A stretch of 64,000 nt of DNA from Gloeotrichia echinulata CP02. GTDB lineage: Bacteria > Cyanobacteriota > Cyanobacteriia > Cyanobacteriales > Nostocaceae. The translations under genes were made by a program, and so were the position numbers. This document shows, piece by piece, positions 7,360 to 16,303 of the stretch. Within the stretch, counting starts at the first letter, position 1; every line of letters begins with the position of its first letter. Below the pieces are notes generated by a model. That model searched no databases, was not told the origin of the DNA, and saw nothing but the letters and a program-made list of their open reading frames with translations. The DNA is taken from NCBI GenBank assembly GCA_038087035.1, contig CP051187.1, forward strand, positions 2,919,001 to 2,983,000. Direction: 5' to 3'.

Positions 7360-9948
7360 CTACCGGATAATCCTCCCGAACGCGCAGACAACACGAAAAC
7401 CATTATAGTTGAGGCGGAAGTCGCGCTCCGCCCTATTGTTGAGGTCGCGGGACGCGGAACGGCAGCGTTCAGGATTGCTGATCCAGGAACCGCCCCGCAG
7501 CATGGCTCCTTGTCCCTTTTGGTAAAGATTCTGATTACTTAGGCTGCGCTCAGTAACCATCTCGTCAAACCAAGGACTACCATCTGTAGTCGCTCCCTTA
7601 TAGTGACTGTGCCAATCATCAAGACACCATTCCCACACGTTCCCATGCATATCGTATAACCCAAAATTATTAGCTACGCCAAAGCTGCCTACAACTGTAG
7701 TTTCTCCTCGATATGTTCCTTTCACACCTGCGCCATAAGTGTAGTCAGCATTATAGTTTGCCAATTCTGATGTAATTGTTTCGCCAAAGTGGAATGGGGT
7801 CGTAGTTCCTGCTCTACAGGCATATTCCCATTCCGCTTCACTGGGTAGGCGGTATTGTCTTTTTGTGTGGGAGGTAAGGCGATCGCAAAACTCAACCGCA
7901 TCGTACCAGCAAACTTGCTCTACAGGGCGATTATCACCTTTAAAGCTAGATAGGTGGGGTTCAAGTTGGCGGTTTACTTGCGGTAGTGCTGCTACTGCTC
8001 TCCACTGTTCTTGAGTGACTGGATACTTACCCATGAAGAATTGCTGAATGTTTACTAAATGCTGAGGGCTTTCTGACCTACTACGTTGTAGTTCATCTTC
8101 TGGCGAACCCATCATAAAACTCCCCTCTGGAATCAGCATCATTTCTAGCCCAATCTCATTACCCAAGTCTTCTACATAGTATTGGGCTGTCTTCTGTGTT
8201 TGGATTATAACTGTTTGTGGGTTGATAGAATTATCTATAAAAATGATATTTTTAACTTTAAAGTTACATTTCTGTAATGGTGGATGTTCCTCTTGTTCAA
8301 CTTGTTTTGCAAATTCAGCATATTCTCCACCTAATGCGTTGAGAACTTTTAAAGAAATGGTAGCATAAGCTTTTTCTAAATTTTCTTGCTCTCCATCGTC
8401 CGCTGATGGTGGTTGTTTTAATAAAGCAACACATTCTTTTAAAGACTTGCCTATTTGCTTTTCTATATAATCTGATATGGTATGATAAATAAATTGAGAA
8501 TCACTAAATGGCGCGTCTCCTAATAAAGTAGTCCTAATTTCTGGTACTACCTCATCAAATACTACTCCATCAGGATTGATATCTGTGGTAATCTCAGTTA
8601 AAGGTTTAAGTATTCCTCCTAACAAGACTTCAGCCGTATGCACAGGTCCAGATTCAGGTAATAAAGTTTCTTGAACTAAGCGAATTACAGGTAAAGTAAT
8701 TAAAGGTGCAGCCATTAATAATCCTGCTAATTTCCGTCCTAAAGGGGATGAAATGCGCCGGAAACGTTCAATCCTTTCTGCTGCATTTAAGTTACTAATT
8801 TGAGTTTGAGGTAAATGAGGTGGTGGAGTAAAATCTGAATTGTGAGGGAAGATAAAACCACCGTTGATTTTATTATATTTTCCCACTAAGAACTCCGCCC
8901 AATTACTAGCAATTTCTGCTTCAACAGTTAAAACAGGAATTTTTGACCTATTTTCTAAGTCAAAATCTTTCCAGAGTAGAAGTTCATCAATACGTAAATT
9001 GCTATTAGCGACTTCTGATGTTGAACCGCCATTTCGATTAACTAATCTGACCGCAGCACCTACTCTTAATCCACTTCTTAACCAGAGAGTGTTAGGTAAC
9101 ATTTGTAAAATTGCTAGGGGTTGATGTTTTGTCCAATATTGTAAAGCAGAAAGAATAGTTCCATCAAACCACATTGGTGCAACACAATCACTAACAATTA
9201 ATATTAAACAGCGTCCGGTGGGATCAATTAATTCTTTAATATTTTTAATTTGAACATTTTTCGCTTGTTGTTTACCAACTTTAGCCTTAATAATAATCTT
9301 GTCGTTATCTTTAGTTAATCCCCATGTCCGAACTTCTCGAAAAATTCCGTAATGTTCTAATAGTTCTTTTAATTCTTCAATCAGCTTACGCCAAATTATC
9401 ATTGATGAATTATCATCTATAATTAAAGCTAAATCCAACCAAGGTTCAGGTTCACTTTTAAGGACAGGAATACAGATGCTTTGTTCAACTGTACTTTGTT
9501 CAGCTATCAGTTTGACTGTTTCTATTTCATCGAGTATTGTTTGTCTTCCTGAATCTACCCGACGCATTAAAGGACGTAATGCTTTAACAAATTCTAATGG
9601 TTCCCTTAATGAACGGGGATCTGTATGTCTAATGGGTAAGGTTTTTCCTTTAATCTTATCATCAAAATTCTTTCTAGGAGATGGGGGAGAAATTTCAACT
9701 CCTCGTTTATCTCGTACTGAGCGTTGACGTTGGTCAACATTTGATCGATTTCGCTGATAATCATCTTCTTTTGGTTTCTCTTTTTCTGGAGGTGCTTCTT
9801 CTGGTATTTTGGTTTTGGCTGAATATTCTTGTTGTTTTAAAGCTAACCAAAGAACATCTGCGATATCTTCTCCCGTCAGGTCACAATGGACATTTAAACG
9901 GGATATTAATTGTTTGAGTTTGTTGTTCTTTAAGATTGGTTTAGCCAT
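7360..9948 (-). CDS. vWA/SAV_2336-like protein with C-terminal FGE (SUMF1) domain
   Basis: This 862-aa protein begins with a small helical region (1-45) and a charged linker, then a region starting EPWLDLALIIDDNSSM (about 168-183). That region resembles a von Willebrand A-like fold of the SAV_2336 N-terminal family; its MIDAS motif is degenerate (DDNSSM rather than DxSxS). Residues ~600-862 form a formylglycine-generating-enzyme/sulfatase-modifying domain: IPEGSFMMGS, RLPSEAEWEYACRAG, MHGNVWEWC, LRGGSW, GFRVVCA. In bacteria this C-type-lectin-like fold is often a ligand binder. It is the last gene of the putative vWA-MoxR-VMAP operon and probably acts as sensor/adaptor with the MoxR ATPase. 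The final ~45 residues look like a retroelement-diversified variable region, recorded separately. The role is inferred from system architecture. Confidence 0.8.
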   Translation of the reverse strand: MAKPILKNNKLKQLISRLNVHCDLTGEDIADVLWLALKQQEYSAKTKIPEEAPPEKEKPKEDDYQRNRSNVDQRQRSVRDKRGVEISPPSPRKNFDDKIKGKTLPIRHTDPRSLREPLEFVKALRPLMRRVDSGRQTILDEIETVKLIAEQSTVEQSICIPVLKSEPEPWLDLALIIDDNSSMIIWRKLIEELKELLEHYGIFREVRTWGLTKDNDKIIIKAKVGKQQAKNVQIKNIKELIDPTGRCLILIVSDCVAPMWFDGTILSALQYWTKHQPLAILQMLPNTLWLRSGLRVGAAVRLVNRNGGSTSEVANSNLRIDELLLWKDFDLENRSKIPVLTVEAEIASNWAEFLVGKYNKINGGFIFPHNSDFTPPPHLPQTQISNLNAAERIERFRRISSPLGRKLAGLLMAAPLITLPVIRLVQETLLPESGPVHTAEVLLGGILKPLTEITTDINPDGVVFDEVVPEIRTTLLGDAPFSDSQFIYHTISDYIEKQIGKSLKECVALLKQPPSADDGEQENLEKAYATISLKVLNALGGEYAEFAKQVEQEEHPPLQKCNFKVKNIIFIDNSINPQTVIIQTQKTAQYYVEDLGNEIGLEMMLIPEGSFMMGSPEDELQRSRSESPQHLVNIQQFFMGKYPVTQEQWRAVAALPQVNRQLEPHLSSFKGDNRPVEQVCWYDAVEFCDRLTSHTKRQYRLPSEAEWEYACRAGTTTPFHFGETITSELANYNADYTYGAGVKGTYRGETTVVGSFGVANNFGLYDMHGNVWEWCLDDWHSHYKGATTDGSPWFDEMVTERSLSNQNLYQKGQGAMLRGGSWISNPERCRSASRDLNNRAERDFRLNYNGFRVVCAFGRIIR
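7384..7500 (-). other. Candidate DGR variable region (VR) in the FGE domain
   Basis: Residues about 817-855 read LRGGSW...NPERCRSASR...GFRVVC. On the coding strand this stretch is visibly GC-rich in an AT-rich gene. The codons at presumed variable positions are nearly all NNC (ATC, AGC, TCC, CGC, GAC, CTC, AAC, TTC, CTC), as expected if a template full of AAC codons had been mutated at adenines. FGE C-termini are known targets of diversity-generating retroelements (DGRs) in cyanobacteria. No reverse transcriptase or matching template repeat was found nearby: only 143 bp separate the gene from cysK. Confidence 0.65.
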
Positions 9949-9963
9949 TTTTTCATAACGAAA

Positions 9964-10080
9964 TAATTTTTAGCTCACGCATTCGCGGAGCGTCTCGTAG
10001 AGAAGGCGCATTCGCGAAGCGTTCTCGAAGAGTAGGCGCAAAGAAGGAAAATTATAGGTAATCAAAGACCGAGAAGGGAC
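9964..10080. repeat. Partial copy of the TACTCCC/GGGAGTA repeat family inside the operon
   Basis: The stretch from TTAGCTCACGC to CCGAGAAGGGA matches, in inverse orientation, the left half of the elements at 37285 and 60259 (AAGATTACC/CTATAATTTTCCTTC core, GCGCCTTTGCG arms). It fills most of the 192-bp gap between the MoxR gene and the vWA/FGE gene. It appears to be a small non-autonomous element that inserted in the operon. Confidence 0.7.
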
Positions 10081-10140
10081 TAAGGAAAAACTTCGGTTTA
10101 AACAATCTGGTGAGAAATCTGGGTGAATTCTTACTTATTA

Positions 10141-11277
10141 TCACTCAATTTCAGTAAGTGATTTCATTAATAAATCTCGAATTGCTTCTTTTTTCTCTTC
10201 ATCTTGAGGACTATCTTCATGGGTAATGACGTAAATTGCATTTAATAACTGATCTGTGGCTTTATCCCTGGCTTCTCCTGACTTGGGAAGAAAGTGTTCA
10301 ATTAATTGATTAATTTTTTCAGTTTCTTGATTAAATAATTCTTCGCCAAAATGGGCTTTAACGATTATTTCTAATTCATCTGTGTTAGGATCAGGCATTC
10401 TCACTCGTAAACATCGACGTTTAAAGGCTTGAGGAAAGTCTCTTTCTCCATTACTGGTCATGACAATAATAGGAAAAGCATAGCATTTTACTCGTCCGCT
10501 TTTAATGCTGACATCAATATCTTCATCTTGAGTTTGTACTTCAAATATGTTATCTTGATTTTTATCTTTAGAACGTCTAACTAATTCAGGAATTTCAAAC
10601 TGTCCCTCTTCGAGCAGATTCAATAAATCATTCGGTAGGTTAATATCACTTTTATCAATTTCGTCAATTAATAATACTCTGGGTAGATAGGATGGTAAAA
10701 AAGCTGTTCCTAATGGTCCTAATTTAATATATTGTCCAATGGGTTGTTCTTCACTTTCTTTGTTATTGGCATCTTGGAGGCGAGCGATCGCATCATAGCG
10801 ATATAATCCTTCTTGGAGGGTGGATCTGGCTGTAATTGACCAAGATAGTACTGGCCCTAAGTTTAATTCATAGGCGATCGCATAAGCTAAAGATGTTTTT
10901 CCTGAACCAGGATTTCCGGTTACTAATAAAGGTCGTCTTAAATAAATGGCCGCATTCACAGCATCTCTCACATCAGTTGCTTGTTTAGATTCAGAAAGTC
11001 TAAAGTTTTGCCCTTTTTTGATTTCTCTTTCTTTCTTTTTCGCTAATTCAATTAATTCATAAAAGCGGCTTTTATCTACAGTTTCAGGAATCTGGTTTTC
11101 TGATTCTGATGATGATTGTATATTATTTTTATTTTTGACAAAATCTTCCTCTTTACCAAACTGTCGCCAAGGAGGAGATTTAATATTTTTAATTTTTTCT
11201 CGTAATTCTGTAATTTCGGTATCTTCTAATTTTGGCTTGCGTTCACCTTTACCATGAAATAAATACCATTCTGTCAT
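10141..11277 (-). CDS. MoxR-type AAA+ ATPase
   Basis: This 378-aa protein has Walker A GNPGSGKT at residues 121-128, Walker B LLIDEIDK near 202-209, and a sensor region IVMTSNGERDFPQAFKRRC with the arginine finger, followed by a small helical lid domain. The order and the DLLNLLEEGQF motif are typical of MoxR/RavA-like AAA+ proteins, which remodel partners using ATP and usually act with a vWA protein. A strong AAGGAGGAG lies just upstream of the ATG. It sits 35 bp downstream of the caspase gene and upstream of the vWA/FGE gene. It is probably the switch of the system. An N-terminal ~110-residue charged extension is of unknown use. Confidence 0.85.
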   Translation of the reverse strand: MTEWYLFHGKGERKPKLEDTEITELREKIKNIKSPPWRQFGKEEDFVKNKNNIQSSSESENQIPETVDKSRFYELIELAKKKEREIKKGQNFRLSESKQATDVRDAVNAAIYLRRPLLVTGNPGSGKTSLAYAIAYELNLGPVLSWSITARSTLQEGLYRYDAIARLQDANNKESEEQPIGQYIKLGPLGTAFLPSYLPRVLLIDEIDKSDINLPNDLLNLLEEGQFEIPELVRRSKDKNQDNIFEVQTQDEDIDVSIKSGRVKCYAFPIIVMTSNGERDFPQAFKRRCLRVRMPDPNTDELEIIVKAHFGEELFNQETEKINQLIEHFLPKSGEARDKATDQLLNAIYVITHEDSPQDEEKKEAIRDLLMKSLTEIE

Positions 11278-11312
11278 AATTCTCCTCCTTGTGTATATTG
11301 ATTAAATGTTAG

Positions 11313-13439
11313 TTAAACGCCAAAAGTTAAGATATCACTACCTTTCGCTAAATCAAATTTAGAGGGTAAGCGACGGGGATTATCAAACAAAAAACCAAGA
11401 TGATATCCTAAATATTGTTCGTGTTTTGTTTTATCCTCTATATAAGCGTCTCGTCGAACATCTTGAATTAATTTAAATAAATTGCTAGATTTTTTTAAAT
11501 CATCAATTGTGAAAATATCTTCAAATTGATTTATCGTTGTATCCTCCTTAAGTTTTAGGCTTTCTAGTGAGCCATTTCTCAACCAAAAACTAAAGGGAAA
11601 ACCACAACGTAAAATAGTAATCAAAAAATCATCAATATGACAATTATACTCTGGATTAAGCAAAGGAACATTCATATTAATACTAATAGTTGTGGTTACT
11701 GCTTTTCTAAATGTTTTCCAGTTATACCCTTGGTTTAGGTTGTTTTTATTAAAACAGACTATTTTTTGATTAATTTCGGTTAATTGATGCAGTTCATCCC
11801 ATTTTCTTAAAATTTTATCATGTAAACTATAATCTTGAAAGCGATTATAAGAACGAGTAACTAATTTGTATTCATAACCAAACCAGGGCGGTTCTGTTTC
11901 ATTTGGAAGAGGAGGAATTTTTTCAATCTCAAGAGCAAATTTGATTAAATATTGATTAGGTAAAAATAACTCAATTGTTAACTCATGACTGTTATTGCAA
12001 TCACGATTCAGAATTTTCCTTACCTTATTAATTAAATCATAAATCCTTTGACAAATATCACCGTAATCAGTATCAATTTCGTCAAAAATAATAGGATATT
12101 TTGTTAATGGTTCCTGGTCATCTTGCTGAAAAATTAATTCTGATTGTAATTTACATCTATTCAAACCTTCAGAAGAATTACAAGGTTCGCACGTAATAAG
12201 TAAATAAGGATATTTGTCTTGATAAATGTTATTATCTGGATTGCAATCTTTAGGTTTAACTTGTTTTAATTGATTCCAAAAACTTGGGTCTATATTTAGA
12301 CTTACAAGTGTTTCATTAATCCAATTCTCTAAATCTGAATTCTTTGGGTTATCAGTATGATAAAGATAATTAGCAAATTGTAGTATTAATATATTAATTT
12401 GGTAATCATTATTCTGCTTGTGTTCTATTTTTAATAAAATATCTTTTAAATAATCAAAATCCCCTGCTGTTGATAATTTAATATAATTACTTTTAGGATC
12501 GTTGCTAAACTGTTTTAATATATCATAGCAACAATTTTTTATAATATCCCAATTATAATTTTCTATTATTTGTCGTAACCTATCCCATTGCTGTTCTAAA
12601 ATTTTATAATCATTGGCTGATTTAGTTAACCATAATTTTCCTGGTTGATTACCAGATGCGTATGTAGGAGACACAAAAATAGGAATTGATTCATTTTGAT
12701 AATTCTCCTTAAAAGTTTCTTGTATTTTTTGTATTATTGGCTCTATATTTTCATGAAGCAATAATTGATCTTTAGAAATTATATTTATATTGTTTAACTT
12801 TTCTAACAACACCTTAGAAAATAATCCTGTTTTCTCAGCATCAAGATTTTTAGCTCTATATCCTTCTTTTGTTGCAAATAAAATAACCTGTTGACGTTCT
12901 TTTATTAAAGGAGTTGTGTTAGGATATTCCTCTTTGGGGAATAATGATGCTTGATCATTATAATCAGCACAGGCATCAATTATCAATATTTGTTGATTAA
13001 ATTCTCCAAAAATATCTGACTTTAACGATTGTAATAAAGATTGTAAATTCAGATTTTGTTTTCCATCGTCATAGAACAACCGACGATCTTCATAACCATT
13101 GCTAATACCATGTCCACCCCAATATATATACAGTAAATTACCTTCTTGTTTTTTTTCAGGAATTTTTTCATTAATTGCGTTATAAATATTTTCACGAGTA
13201 GCTTTTTGTCTTTTATCCCATAGAGATTTGAAGTTCTGATTATTTTTTAGTTTATCTGGTTCAGCTAATTCAGAAATATAAAGCATAATATTATCAAGAG
13301 GAACACATCTATCAAGCAACCACTTTGCAAAATCTAAAGCATTTACAGCCGCTCCAGGTAAGTCCCAACTTGAACCAGGATCATATTTTTCTATACCAAC
13401 AACTACTGCATAAGTTTTTTGAGGATCAGAATTACTCAT
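11313..13439 (-). CDS. Caspase-like protease fused to a VMAP-C-like domain
   Basis: From the ATG at 13437-13439 the protein is 708 aa; the frame is open 23 codons further upstream, into the preceding gene. Residues ~8-230 form a peptidase C14 (caspase/metacaspase-like) domain: KTYAVVVGIEKY, the catalytic His in YWGGHG (about H110) and the catalytic Cys in ILIIDAC (about C157). A helical segment follows (about 275-375). The C-terminal ~300 residues contain IELFLPNQYL and end in HLGFLFDNPRRLP, resembling the C-terminal domain of vWA-MoxR-associated proteins (VMAP). This is the likely effector: a protease released by the MoxR/vWA partners. Cell suicide on activation is inferred, not shown. Confidence 0.78.
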   Translation of the reverse strand: MSNSDPQKTYAVVVGIEKYDPGSSWDLPGAAVNALDFAKWLLDRCVPLDNIMLYISELAEPDKLKNNQNFKSLWDKRQKATRENIYNAINEKIPEKKQEGNLLYIYWGGHGISNGYEDRRLFYDDGKQNLNLQSLLQSLKSDIFGEFNQQILIIDACADYNDQASLFPKEEYPNTTPLIKERQQVILFATKEGYRAKNLDAEKTGLFSKVLLEKLNNINIISKDQLLLHENIEPIIQKIQETFKENYQNESIPIFVSPTYASGNQPGKLWLTKSANDYKILEQQWDRLRQIIENYNWDIIKNCCYDILKQFSNDPKSNYIKLSTAGDFDYLKDILLKIEHKQNNDYQINILILQFANYLYHTDNPKNSDLENWINETLVSLNIDPSFWNQLKQVKPKDCNPDNNIYQDKYPYLLITCEPCNSSEGLNRCKLQSELIFQQDDQEPLTKYPIIFDEIDTDYGDICQRIYDLINKVRKILNRDCNNSHELTIELFLPNQYLIKFALEIEKIPPLPNETEPPWFGYEYKLVTRSYNRFQDYSLHDKILRKWDELHQLTEINQKIVCFNKNNLNQGYNWKTFRKAVTTTISINMNVPLLNPEYNCHIDDFLITILRCGFPFSFWLRNGSLESLKLKEDTTINQFEDIFTIDDLKKSSNLFKLIQDVRRDAYIEDKTKHEQYLGYHLGFLFDNPRRLPSKFDLAKGSDILTFGV

Positions 13440-13446
13440 CTTGCTT

Positions 13447-14673
13447 TTATAATCCTCTAATTCTTGGTAAAATTGCTTTCCATGTAGCTTTATTACTCCA
13501 ATAAGCACTATGAGATTGGGGAAAAGGTTGTTGATTATCTACTAGGATATCTTGTACCCTAGGGAAAATATTTCCGCCAATATAACTAAGAAAATCTTGT
13601 AGATCATAAATATTTAGCCATTCAGGAAATTTTTCAGGTAATCGTTGATTAATATCACTATTAAATTCTAAACTTTGCAGGGCATTAAGTTCATAAAAAT
13701 AAGGAGCTTGTGAACCAACGGTTATTAATAATTTAACTTTTTTTATTGCTTCTTCTTGATTCAAGATTTTTATTTTTTCAACCAATAAATCAACACAAGC
13801 AATTCCTCCTAAACTATGAGCAAGTAAAACCACTGGAGGTTCAGCTTCTTGAATATATTTATAAATTAAATCCCTAATTTTTATACCACGTCCTTGATAA
13901 AGTAATATATCACCAACTGCTGGATAGGTTATATCTGAAATAACTCCTCTTTTGCGTTTGAGATGATTTGTTGCTAGTGGTTTACCCAATTTTAAAATTT
14001 GCTCTTTTAACCAATCTCCAATACCACGCTCTGAATCTATAATTTGACTACTAAGAGAATTGATTAAGTTATCTCTTAATGTCGAATCTGTCAAAATCGG
14101 TGCAAATATTTTGTTTTCTTCGCAAATAGTAATTGATGTAGCGATAATGGCTCTAGCGATCGCATTACGATATTCTATTAAAGTATTATCTGAAATAGTT
14201 TTTAGAGCATCTTTATACGCTAGTGAATTAACAACATTTTTACAAGCATCTGCAAAAATATCTGCAATTCCACATTTTTGTAATTCAGCTTTTAAATTAT
14301 CTGAAGGTTGAAAATTTTTTACTTTATTATCTAGTTTTTCGCTTGGCGTTTCTTGACGCGGAGTAAAAGGCTGTTTTTCTGGTGTTTTCAGCGAAAGCAA
14401 CCGCAATTCATACAAAGGATCTTGATATAATTGCTGCCAACGGATAATATTTTCATCAGCTTGAGTTGCTTGATTATCCTTTCGAGTAGAATCATAGAGG
14501 GGAATAGAAGCTCCATCGGCATTTAATTTAGCTCCTAGAGAATCCCCCCATGCACAAGAAACTACTGTTAAGTTTGGTAGTTCTTCCAGAAGTTTTCCTT
14601 TAATTTGTGTAAATGTTTGTGAAAGTACAGGTTCTCTAACTGAGATTCCATGAATAAATATTATGGTTGTCAT
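13447..14673 (-). CDS. Alpha/beta-hydrolase (lipase/esterase-like), first gene of conflict operon
   Basis: This 408-aa protein starts with MTTIIFIHGISVRE, the oxyanion-side HG loop of alpha/beta hydrolases, and carries the nucleophile elbow VVLLAHSLGGIACVDLL with Ser at about 287. A late His in PQSHSAYW could complete the triad. A ~200-residue insert lies between the HG loop and the nucleophile. Its stop lies 7 bp before the preferred start of the caspase gene, so the two are surely co-transcribed. Hydrolases of this fold occur as effectors or partners in bacterial conflict systems; here it may be a second effector. The substrate is unknown. Confidence 0.72.
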   Translation of the reverse strand: MTTIIFIHGISVREPVLSQTFTQIKGKLLEELPNLTVVSCAWGDSLGAKLNADGASIPLYDSTRKDNQATQADENIIRWQQLYQDPLYELRLLSLKTPEKQPFTPRQETPSEKLDNKVKNFQPSDNLKAELQKCGIADIFADACKNVVNSLAYKDALKTISDNTLIEYRNAIARAIIATSITICEENKIFAPILTDSTLRDNLINSLSSQIIDSERGIGDWLKEQILKLGKPLATNHLKRKRGVISDITYPAVGDILLYQGRGIKIRDLIYKYIQEAEPPVVLLAHSLGGIACVDLLVEKIKILNQEEAIKKVKLLITVGSQAPYFYELNALQSLEFNSDINQRLPEKFPEWLNIYDLQDFLSYIGGNIFPRVQDILVDNQQPFPQSHSAYWSNKATWKAILPRIRGL

Positions 14674-14718
14674 AATTTATTTTTGATTGAAACTATTAAA
14701 TATTTCCCTAGCTTGTAC

Positions 14719-14813
14719 TTACAGCCATTTTCAGGTAAATAGACCACAGGGTAGGGGCGCAAGGCCTTGCGCCCCTACGAAGATCTGTGGTTATTGGGTG
14801 AAAACCGCTGTAA
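14719..14813. mobile_element. 95-bp MITE-like element, TTACAGC...GCTGTAA family
   Basis: Terminal inverted repeats TTACAGC/GCTGTAA bound a body containing a 24-bp palindrome built on GGGGCGCAAGG/CCTTGCGCCCC, flanked by CCACAG and CTGTGG. Same family as copies at 15817, 19652, 20659 and 36890. It lies upstream of the conflict operon. No coding capacity. Confidence 0.85.
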
Positions 14814-15035
14814 TATAGTAAACATATAGTAAACTTTCAATACAGCAATTTTACTGAGCGATACCTACAGTCAGCTATCGCTAAGGCACTGACAACCACA
14901 TCTGTCCTCGACGTGCCAGTTTGCTCAACGTAGCTGTTTTTATTAAACCAGATTTTTGCCAAGCTTACTTCTTTGGGAGGATGAACAATGACAAATGACG
15001 ACCAAAGCCAGTACGGTTTATTTGCGCCGACCTAC

Positions 15036-15620
15036 TTACCAAACTTTGGTCATATCCAGAACAAACCCAGGTAAAACTAACTCGTCGCTAATAGTCGCCG
15101 GATTTTCCAAACATTCCTCTGGTACACCAGGACGATAAATATAAACTTTGCGTTCTTTGCGGTCAATTAGCCAGCCTAGCTGTATTCCAGGCTCCCGCAT
15201 ATATTCTGCCATTTTTTCTTGCAAAGTTTTCAGGTTGTCAGAAGGTGATCTCAGTTCTATGACAAAATCTGGACAGATGGGAGCAAATTTCTGCTGTTGT
15301 TCTAAAGACAAACCATTCCACCTTTCCAGTGTCATCCAAGATACATCCGGCGATCTATCTGCACCAGTTGATAGCTTAAATCCTGTACTGGAGTCAAAGC
15401 AAATACCCGTACCATTTTTTTCTGCCCAAACTCCTACCTGTACTGCTACATTAAAGTTACGATTGCCTGTTTCTGAACCTGTAGGCGGCATAATTGATAT
15501 CTCTCCAAATCTGTTCTTCTCAATGCGTAAGTCACGATTGACCTGACAGAATTCAAAAAACTGCTCGTCTGTCATATCCATTGAAGGTGGAATTCGTAAC
15601 ACAATAGGCGATGAAAACAT
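15036..15620 (-). CDS. Uma2-family PD-(D/E)XK endonuclease-like protein
   Basis: From ATG at 15618-15620 the protein is 194 aa. It begins MFSSPIVLRIPPSMDMTDEQF, the usual Uma2 N-terminus, and has GEISIMPPTGSETGNRN, then PDVSWMTLERWN and PDFVIELRSPSDN, which hold the acidic and ExR residues of the restriction-endonuclease-like core. Uma2 (DUF820) genes are greatly expanded in cyanobacteria; their function is unknown. The frame continues 80 codons upstream, but that part runs into the MITE at 15817 and is not conserved-looking, so the internal ATG is preferred. Confidence 0.85.
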   Translation of the reverse strand: MFSSPIVLRIPPSMDMTDEQFFEFCQVNRDLRIEKNRFGEISIMPPTGSETGNRNFNVAVQVGVWAEKNGTGICFDSSTGFKLSTGADRSPDVSWMTLERWNGLSLEQQQKFAPICPDFVIELRSPSDNLKTLQEKMAEYMREPGIQLGWLIDRKERKVYIYRPGVPEECLENPATISDELVLPGFVLDMTKVW

Positions 15621-15816
15621 AATACCTACCCGACTGTCTCTTATTTTTATTCTCGCGCAACCTGCTTTTTTGGTGAGACTATTCCATGAAGCATATGGCG
15701 AATATACGCTCATGTAGCGGTTCTGGGGCGTCATCGTACCAGCAAATATCTGCGTGTGAAGGAAATTTTGTAGCTTTAGGCTTTTGAACATAACCTTTAG
15801 ATGCAATACTGTTCGG

Positions 15817-15911
15817 TTACAGCCATTTTCAGGTAAATAGACCACAGGGTAGGGGCGCAAGGCCTTGCGCCCCTACGAAGATCTGTGGTTATTGCGTGAA
15901 AATTGCTGTAA
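15817..15911. mobile_element. 95-bp MITE-like element, TTACAGC family (second copy)
   Basis: Same termini and palindrome as at 14719, nearly identical by eye. Immediately to its left, 15804-15819 (CAATACTGTTCGGTTA) resembles the terminal repeat of the different element at 63296, so one element seems to have landed beside a remnant of another. Confidence 0.85.
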
Positions 15912-16303
15912 GCCCTTTTTGGGCATCATAGATAACGATATTTCAAGGGTTTCAGCCGACTTGATTTCCAAAACATACCAGTATTGCCTTTAGATGGGTC
16001 GCGATCGCATAAATAAATTTATGTAAAATTGTAGTTGGAATTACGTATTTCCTGGGTAAATATACTTTATAGTGTGACTACATCCAACATTCTGCAACCA
16101 CCGATATCACAATCGGCACTTTCGGATTTTCATCCAAAATTTAGGCGCTATTTTATACCAGAATTGAGGAGTCTTGGCAGGCGATGGCTGCGCTTGAAAG
16201 TGCCGTATTTAACCCCAAATCTTCAAACTTCCAAAATTCGTTGTCTGTGAGTTGATGGTGCAGAATGTGGCATGTACACAGTCAATTCACTTAGGCAATA
16301 ATT
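15912..16303. other. Intergenic region upstream of the RTX gene, no gene recognised
   Basis: Nearly 400 bp between the second MITE and the RTX gene. A 71-codon frame at 16035 has no recognisable features. The RTX promoter presumably lies here; no clear -35/-10 pair or operator could be assigned. Confidence 0.45.

Noticed and set aside
7217..7360. Search for a DGR template repeat or reverse transcriptase next to the FGE gene
   Set aside because: Only 143 bp before cysK with no A-rich match to the VR; no RT motif (YxDD) was noticed elsewhere in the window.
16035..16250. 71-codon frame upstream of the RTX gene
   Set aside because: No recognisable motif, no ribosome-binding site seen, atypical composition.
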